From DASRWI01 sp035654655 (GTDB lineage Bacteria > Bacteroidota > Ignavibacteria > Ignavibacteriales > Ignavibacteriaceae): a stretch of DNA of 11,089 nucleotides. The DNA lies in assembly GCA_035654655.1 (NCBI GenBank), contig DASRWI010000046.1, forward strand, positions 1 to 11,089, given 5' to 3'. Shown one piece after another: positions 7,023-11,089 of the stretch; position 1 is the stretch's first letter; every line of letters starts with the position of its first letter. Both the position numbers and the translations under genes were made by a program. Under the pieces are notes generated by a model that searched no databases, was not told where the DNA came from, and saw nothing but the letters and a program-made list of their open reading frames with translations.

Positions 7023-7396
7023 CTACCTCTTATTAATATTATTTAAATATACTTTTGGGAAAAAACTTGTTTGTGGGATTTAAGATAGCAGATAGATTTC
7101 GTCCAACTGGATTAATAATTCATAAATTTTTATAAAAAGTTTTACTACTTAATAAAATTTTTAGCAAAAGAGAAGCTCGAGTAAGTTTGTATTTTAAAAG
7201 TTTCTTCCAAAATAGGATGTGTTTGTCCTATGTTTGTCCTGATATTACTACCAATAGCAGAGCTTAATCCTTTATTTTTATTTATTTTCCTATTAATGGG
7301 AGAAAGGACAAAATAAAAAGTAATAATATTAATAATATATTTTAAAGTATTAATTAATAGTAATAGGGAATTAATCTGTCCTTTTTCCCTTAATAG

Positions 7397-7423
7397 CAAA
7401 ACCCTGCGAGCAGCAGGGTTTTG
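7397..7423 (-). terminator. Terminator hairpin downstream of integrase
   Basis: CAAAACCCTGC and GCAGGGTTTTG form a perfect 11-bp stem around GAGCA, with T4 in the 3' arm on either strand. It is probably the main terminator for the integrase transcript, 37 bp past its stop. Confidence 0.75.
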
Positions 7424-7430
7424 TCTATAG

Positions 7431-7452
7431 AAGCCTCCTTTACCGGAGGCTT
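7431..7452 (-). terminator. First hairpin after integrase stop
   Basis: AAGCCTCC (7431-7438) and GGAGGCTT (7445-7452) form a perfect 8-bp stem with a 6-base loop, 7 bp past the integrase stop. No T-run follows on the minus strand, so it may stabilise the mRNA end or help the next hairpin to terminate. Confidence 0.6.
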
Positions 7453-7459
7453 GCTATTT

Positions 7460-8506
7460 TTAAAGTAGTGCTACAGCTGAGGTTAAATTATCAGCTGAAA
7501 GATGTGAATAAATAGAAGTCGTTGTTATATCGGCGTGACCAAGTAATTCTTTAACAACATAAAGCGATACTCCCGCTTGTACGAGGTTTGAAGCAAAAGA
7601 ATGTCTCAGAGTATGGAAGTGTATCTTATCGTTTAACTGTGAGGCTCTAATAGCTTTTTTGAATTGCTTACTAACGTAGTCTTCATTCAATTTTAAATCT
7701 TTTGATTTAGGAAAAACAAAATCATCATTCTTAATGCCGATAATTTGAGGACGAATTGAAAGTAATAAATTTAAAAGTTTTTCATTTACAGGAATTGTTC
7801 TTTCCCTCTTCCCTTTTGAAATAAAACTTTCAGAGTTAGTAACCTTAATAATTTTATTATTAAAATTTATCCATGACCATCTCATATTTAATAATTCACC
7901 TAATCTCATCCCTGTGTAAAATCCTGTATAGGTGATGGAATGGATTAAAGGATTTTTTAGGTGGTTTAATATTTCTTGTAACTCTACTTGATTAATAAAA
8001 ATTGGAAGTGATACTGGTCTTTTAGGTGCTTTAATTCTTTTAAATGGATTAAGAGAAATATATTCCCAGGCTTCCGCTTTTGTGAATACTGCTTTTAAAG
8101 TTCTGTAATATAAGCCTGCTCCGGAGATAGAACGTGAAGAAATGAAGCTGATGAATTGATCAACGAGTTTAACATCGATTTTGTTTATTGCAATATCTCC
8201 TGTAAAAGTTTTAAAATGTTTGAAGGATAATTTAACCGAGCGTATATAACTTTTAGTTTTATTGTTGCTGATAAATTTAATGTATTCATCTTCAAACTGA
8301 CTAAGTTTTAATTGAGGTTTCTCAGCTGCAACCTGATGGATAGGTGTATTTTTTTTCTTTACCGGAGTTTCACCATTCATCAACTTTGCCATGAATAATA
8401 AAGCTTCGTTGTAATTAGAAGTTCCTGTAGAAATATTGGTCCTTTTGCCATTTCCTTTAATTACAACTTGATAAAAAGGAGAACGAGAAATTTTTGTTAG
8501 AAACAT
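7460..8506 (-). CDS. Tyrosine recombinase / integrase
   Basis: The product has 348 residues, a usual length for phage- or island-type integrases. Residues 1-45 resemble a small DNA-arm-binding domain, about 65-165 an SAM-like core-binding domain, and about 170-348 the catalytic domain. All catalytic residues are present: Arg201 in T-G-M-R-L-G-E, Lys231 or Lys233 in S-K-G-K-R, His298 and Arg301 in H-T-L-R-H, His324 in L-L-G-H, and nucleophile Tyr333 in S-I-Y-S-H. It should cut and rejoin short attachment sites. The start codon at 8506 has GAGG five bases upstream, partly enclosed in an inverted repeat. The gene lies 88 bp from a tRNA 3'-half fragment, the usual position for an integrase next to its attachment site. 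No excisionase or other mobility gene is seen. Two hairpins follow the stop. Confidence 0.95.
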   Translation of the reverse strand: MFLTKISRSPFYQVVIKGNGKRTNISTGTSNYNEALLFMAKLMNGETPVKKKNTPIHQVAAEKPQLKLSQFEDEYIKFISNNKTKSYIRSVKLSFKHFKTFTGDIAINKIDVKLVDQFISFISSRSISGAGLYYRTLKAVFTKAEAWEYISLNPFKRIKAPKRPVSLPIFINQVELQEILNHLKNPLIHSITYTGFYTGMRLGELLNMRWSWINFNNKIIKVTNSESFISKGKRERTIPVNEKLLNLLLSIRPQIIGIKNDDFVFPKSKDLKLNEDYVSKQFKKAIRASQLNDKIHFHTLRHSFASNLVQAGVSLYVVKELLGHADITTTSIYSHLSADNLTSAVALL

Positions 8507-8545
8507 ACTTACCTCGAATTAATGGGTAAGTACAAGGGTATGTAC
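8506..8545 (-). promoter_or_regulatory. Integrase arm-type sites / start-codon hairpin
   Basis: TACTTACC (8506-8513) is the exact inverse of GGTAAGTA (8525-8532). GGGTAAGTAC (8524-8533) is directly repeated as GGGTATGTAC (8536-8545), nine of ten bases, 12 bp apart. In the mRNA the inverted pair forms an 8-bp stem with an 11-base loop that covers the GG of the Shine-Dalgarno and the A of the start codon. The direct repeats could be integrase arm-binding or repressor sites. Both readings predict control of integrase expression. Confidence 0.55.
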
Positions 8546-8594
8546 TGATGCCAAATATTGGGAATTTAGATTAATTATGAATGATTCTTTATTT

Positions 8595-8636
8595 CTCATA
8601 ATCAGCGGGTCGGAGGTTCAAGTCCTTCCGAGCCCA
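8595..8636 (+). other. attR remnant: 3' half of a CAT-anticodon tRNA
   Basis: The order is anticodon loop CTCATAA (8595-8601), 3' anticodon strand TCAGC, variable loop GGGTC, T-stem GGAGG, T-loop TTCAAGT (8617-8623), T-stem CCTTC, acceptor strand CGAGCCC and discriminator A (8636). The matching 5' half (expected GGGCTCG, D-arm, GCTGA) is absent: the sequence left of 8595 does not pair. CCA is not encoded. The anticodon fits elongator Met or the lysidine-modified Ile2 tRNA; the TCAGC stem argues against initiator tRNA. With the integrase just to the left, this is the duplicated crossover segment left by integration into the tRNA gene. Confidence 0.88.
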
Positions 8637-8644
8637 CTTAAAAG

Positions 8645-8673
8645 ATGCGAAATTATAAAGATTTCGCATTTTT
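8645..8673 (+). terminator. Terminator of the original tRNA gene
   Basis: ATGCGAAAT (8645-8653) and ATTTCGCAT (8661-8669) form a perfect 9-bp stem with a 7-base loop, followed by T-rich sequence. It sits eight bases past the tRNA fragment, as expected for the natural end of the tRNA transcript. This supports the view that DNA right of 8636 is the original chromosome flank. Confidence 0.8.
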
Positions 8674-9445
8674 AATTTTAAACAGCTTTTTAAATACCCG
8701 ATGATTTTAATGGAATTTTCAGCTAGGGTGGACACTTGGGTGGACACCTTTTTTTTAGCTTTATTTTCCATTTCCTTTTTCAAATCTACCTTACTATCGC
8801 TTGTTTATGTTAATAAATTATTGTTTTTGTTATCTTAAATTATTAATTATTTCATTAAAAATCAACTATTTTCTTTGTTTTCTGCGCATAATCGCACTTT
8901 TCACCTGTATAAACATATTACTATTTGCATCTTATTATTCTAATAGTTACCCTCCCAGGCGCGTTTCTTCCCAGGGGTGTAGTGGAGCCCAATTCGGTGT
9001 TTGTACTTGTTCTTATTAATGGATGATGCAACATTGTATGTGGATATTGGTGGAGCCCATCCAAAACTTACCCGGATTCTGGCGCATTTCATCAGCAAAA
9101 GCCCGCAATAATTAATATTATTCATCAAATTTATTATGGTGAACAAAATCCATTTATTAAACCTTCCATTTCCCCCTTAATGACAAAGATTTTCTAATGT
9201 AACGATTACAAAATGAAAGTTGAAAAATTTTGACTAAGCATCTGCTTATCATTTCTAACAATTAACAATGACTTTAGAAATTTATCCTATGGACTTTTCT
9301 TGTTAAAATTTTTTGACTTTTACAGGTTCAGTTAGCAGACATACGTTCGTAAACAATGCAAGGTTCTGTTACGACACACCTTCAGGTAAGGGGGAAATGG
9401 AAATTTTGAATCAGCTGAGGCATCTTAAGGGCGAAGCCCTTACCT
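8674..9445. other. Gene-free stretch with a GC-richer patch
   Basis: No gene is supported here. A 9-bp direct repeat GGTGGACAC lies at 8727-8735 and 8739-8747, enclosed by AGCTA (8721-8725) and TAGCT (8756-8760). A GC-richer patch at about 8950-9110 repeats GTGGAGCCCA (8982-8991 and 9050-9059). It includes a 30-codon frame, 9019-9111 plus strand, with the order M-D-D-A-T-L-Y-V-D and ending I-S-K-S-P-Q. I do not recognise it; it may be a gene remnant. A small hairpin, TAAGGGC-GAA-GCCCTTA, lies at about 9425-9441. Confidence 0.5.
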
Positions 9446-9446
9446 G

Positions 9447-9515
9447 GTTGTTGTTGCAGATATGGAGTGAAGGGATTGCGAAGCAATCCCGGGAACGGAA
9501 TGGAGCAACAGCAAC
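9447..9515. repeat. Hairpin 1, right copy (short tip)
   Basis: The outer arms GTTGTTGTTGC (9447-9457) and GCAACAGCAAC (9505-9515) are the same as in the left copy. The inner stem is GGGATTGC (9472-9479), loop GAA, GCAATCCC (9483-9490), perfect over 8 bp and different in sequence from the left copy's inner stem. The purine strands between them are kept in modified form. Confidence 0.8.
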
Positions 9516-9661
9516 ACTCCTACCCAATGGTTACATCTACACGCAGCAAATATTATTGAATGAGTGTAGCATCTGTTAGTACCCGAAGGGCGCGCAGTTG
9601 CGAAACGAGTGAAAATATTATTTGCTTGTTAGGTTAGGATGATAATGTTCCGTGATAATAT

Positions 9662-9688
9662 GGTTGTTATTGCGGAGCAATAGCAACC
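9662..9688. repeat. Hairpin 3, right copy (minimal form)
   Basis: GGTTGTTATTGC (9662-9673) pairs with GCAATAGCAACC (9677-9688) around the loop GGA. This looks like the family reduced to its bare stem. Confidence 0.85.
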
Positions 9689-9715
9689 TCTGCTAACCAC
9701 ATTTTACTACATGAA

Positions 9716-9797
9716 GCAAACCTTATTGCGGAATGACATCGAGGGCAGTTTTGCCGCCAGGCAAAGCGCCCGACAGGAATGGAGCAATATGGTTTGC
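9716..9797. repeat. Hairpin 4, right copy
   Basis: The outer arms GCAAACC-TT-ATTGC and GCAAT-AT-GGTTTGC are identical to the left copy. The tip is TTTGCC (9750-9755), loop GCCA, GGCAAA (9760-9765), in place of the longer palindrome seen at 380-399. Confidence 0.85.
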
Positions 9798-9945
9798 TAA
9801 TCAGGGAATAACCTATTGTGGCTGATGTTCTTCCACTAAGGTATTATGGCATAGGTGGGGTGGGTGTGCGAGAGCGCGAGCCACCTACCCCACCGTTATC
9901 CGCCAAAGAATATCTCCACCGGTAGTATGGCTTGTCTTTACCTTA

Positions 9946-10091
9946 CTAAGTTTACATAATGTAGTTTATTTTTCAAAAGAAGTATTATCTGGAAGGAATT
10001 GTAAACACTACAGCTGAAGCTTCCTGAAATGTTCTGTTAACTCGCATTATATCTTTTGGGAAATAAATTAGCGAACATTATGTAAACTTAG
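9946..10091. repeat. 146-bp element with 17-bp inverted termini, right
   Basis: CTAAGTTTACATAATGT at 9946-9962 is the exact reverse complement of 10075-10091. It matches 578-722 with about three differences, one of them a one-base insertion. Confidence 0.75.
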
Positions 10092-10152
10092 CTTAATATC
10101 ATGGCTGAGCAGGAAGGGGAAAGTATGGATATCCTAAATTTGATTTAACAAA

Positions 10153-11089
10153 TTACTTCATCAGCACCATTTTTTTAGTCTGTACAAACTCCCCTGCTTG
10201 TATTTTGTAATAATATATTCCTGAAGATAAGCTGCTTCCATCAAATTCAACCTCATATTCACCTGATAGTTTTTCTTCGTTAACAAGCTGAGCAATTTCT
10301 TTTCCTAAAACATCATAAACTTTTATTGTAATTAATCCTTGTTTGGATAAAGTATATTTTATTTTTGTGGTTGGATTAAAGGGGTTAGGATAATTTTGTT
10401 CAAGTGAAAATTGTAAATATTTATTTAGTTCATACAAGTAGGTTGGATTATTTACATTAAAAGAATATTGAGTCCAGGTATAACCTCCATCAGTTGTTTT
10501 AGCAAAATAATAACTTCTTCCAATTGCAAAACCTTTATCTTTATTTATAAAAAAGTAATTAATTACACTATCTGATGGTTGATTTAGTTTAAACCAGGAA
10601 TCTCCGCCGTTAATGCTTTTATAAAGCCTGTAACTTTGTCTAAGATAAAAATTAAGTGAATCAGCTAAAATTAAACCCCCATAAAATCCTAAAGTATCTA
10701 ACTCCCAAGTAGCTCCTCCATCATTAGTTACTTGAATGCTACCATATCCACTTTCAGAAATATAACCTTTTTTAAGATTAAGAAAATAAACTCCATAAAA
10801 ACCATCGTAGAGAGTTTTAGATTCTGTCCAGTCTTTTCCACCATTACTTGTTCTCAAAACTTTTTTATCCGGGAAAAAATAAATTATATTATCCATATCA
10901 TGAATGTACAACCCTCTAACATCACTAAATTCAACAACATCTTGCCAGGTTGCTCCACCGTTAGTTGTTTTGATTAGTGTCGTTCCATAATCTAAAGGTT
11001 GAGAAACTATTCTTGTTAAATAGCCATTATTCTCATCAAAGAATTTTGATCTATAATAAAAGCTACGGTCACTATCTGAATAGACTTCA
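10153..11089 (-). CDS. Secreted beta-propeller, T9SS-sorted, 5' end outside window
   Basis: This is the C-terminal part, about 311 residues, of a third paralogue of the 785-3283 proteins. The frame stays open to the window edge; translation of 10912-11088 continues with propeller sequence, so a start near 10911 is not real. Five motifs of the K-T-T-x-G-G-x-T-W type are visible (variants include I-K-T-T-N-G-G-A-T-W and R-T-S-N-G-G-K-D-W). The last 85 residues form the type IX sorting domain. The sorting domain is closer to that of 2042-3283, while the 3' flanking DNA matches that of 785-2023. Spacing and sequence between motifs differ from both full paralogues, so it is a separate family member rather than a recent copy. 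Signal peptide and start cannot be judged. Confidence 0.92.
   Translation of the reverse strand, partial: EVYSDSDRSFYYRSKFFDENNGYLTRIVSQPLDYGTTLIKTTNGGATWQDVVEFSDVRGLYIHDMDNIIYFFPDKKVLRTSNGGKDWTESKTLYDGFYGVYFLNLKKGYISESGYGSIQVTNDGGATWELDTLGFYGGLILADSLNFYLRQSYRLYKSINGGDSWFKLNQPSDSVINYFFINKDKGFAIGRSYYFAKTTDGGYTWTQYSFNVNNPTYLYELNKYLQFSLEQNYPNPFNPTTKIKYTLSKQGLITIKVYDVLGKEIAQLVNEEKLSGEYEVEFDGSSLSSGIYYYKIQAGEFVQTKKMVLMK

Larger units (their letters stand above)
7024..7459. repeat. Non-coding unit downstream of integrase (copy 2)
   Basis: This is the second copy of the unit at 6203-6720, starting with TACCTCTT directly at the end of the integrase remnant. It contains two TGTTTGTCCT motifs 11 bp apart (7220-7229, 7231-7240). 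The first forms an inverted repeat with ATAGGA (7212-7217 / 7226-7231). Two hairpins lie at its right end. No gene is seen. Confidence 0.75.
9446..10109. repeat. Hairpin-rich non-coding repeat, right copy
   Basis: This is the second copy of 30-740 with the same order of hairpins: hairpin 1 at 9447-9515, hairpin 2 at 9546-9625, hairpin 3 at 9662-9688, hairpin 4 at 9716-9797, the GC-rich hairpin near 9856-9896 and the inverted-repeat element at 9946-10091. An extra pairing, GGTTAG (9632-9637) with CTAACC (9693-9698), surrounds hairpin 3 here and is weak in the left copy. It lies just past the stop of the third propeller gene. It is gene-free. Confidence 0.85.

Noticed and set aside
7145..7399. 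84-codon minus-strand frame
   Set aside because: It starts in the terminator hairpin, has Ile/Asn-rich AT-driven composition, and is not kept in the sister unit at 6203-6720.
8581..8640. tRNA gene split by a group I intron in the anticodon loop
   Set aside because: No 5' tRNA half is found to the left within the window and the neighbouring gene is a tyrosine recombinase, so an attachment-site remnant explains it better.
8589..8783. 64-codon minus-strand frame ending A-R-K-D-L-N-L-R-P-A-D-Y-E-K
   Set aside because: Its last 15 codons are the antisense of the tRNA fragment, a common false gene next to tRNA attachment sites.
8801..9146. Two short overlapping frames on opposite strands
   Set aside because: Neither has a ribosome site or recognisable protein features; they share the same GC-richer patch.
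9313..9579. 88-codon plus-strand frame entering the right hairpin cluster
   Set aside because: It reads through hairpins 1 and 2 and has no counterpart in the left copy.
10732..10977. 81-codon plus-strand frame
   Set aside because: It is a shadow of the third propeller gene on the other strand.

Overview
The window is AT-rich DNA that looks like it comes from an Ignavibacteria-type or related Bacteroidota/FCB-group bacterium. The main reason is that four secreted proteins end in the same roughly 80-residue type IX secretion sorting domain, with the Q-N-[YF]-P-N-P-F-N-P motif, a V-Y-D-V-L-G-K-E core and a terminal Lys. The low G+C and weak or short Shine-Dalgarno sequences agree with this. 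The assignment is inferred from protein style alone.

Layout, left to right. Positions 30-740 hold no gene but a cluster of nested hairpins that ends in a 145-bp inverted-repeat element. Positions 785-3283 hold two tandem paralogous minus-strand genes for secreted beta-propeller (YCF48/BNR-like) proteins, 18 bp apart and probably co-transcribed. Positions 3456-5876 hold a minus-strand gene for a large secreted right-handed beta-helix protein with its own terminator. Positions 5877-8640 are an integration scar. They contain AT-rich non-coding DNA, a 5'-truncated tyrosine-recombinase remnant (6721-7022), a diverged copy of the same non-coding unit, a complete tyrosine recombinase (7460-8506), and the 3' half of a tRNA with anticodon CAT that still has its terminator (8595-8673). 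Positions 8674-9445 are non-coding with no recognisable gene. Positions 9446-10109 repeat the hairpin cluster seen at 30-740, and 10153-11089 is the 3' part of a third beta-propeller paralogue that runs off the window. The block [hairpin cluster + propeller gene] therefore occurs twice in the same orientation, flanking the integrase region.

How it works together. The four exported proteins are probably unrelated in regulation to the integrase and serve as cell-surface or secreted proteins delivered by a type IX machinery encoded elsewhere. The integrase and tRNA fragment are best read as one end (attR) of an element that integrated in a CAT-anticodon tRNA gene. The intact tRNA at the other end is not visible. 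I see no defence, toxin-antitoxin, CRISPR or transposase genes.

The most unusual material is non-coding. A family of hairpins shares a stem with a TT / AT-or-AG interruption, an RTTGC/GCAAY segment and purine-rich GGAATGA-type internal loops. Between the two copies of the cluster the hairpin tips have been swapped for different sequences that still pair. The flanks of the cluster look more conserved by eye than the neighbouring coding DNA. Whether this is a REP-like mobile element, a structured RNA, or both cannot be decided from sequence reading alone.
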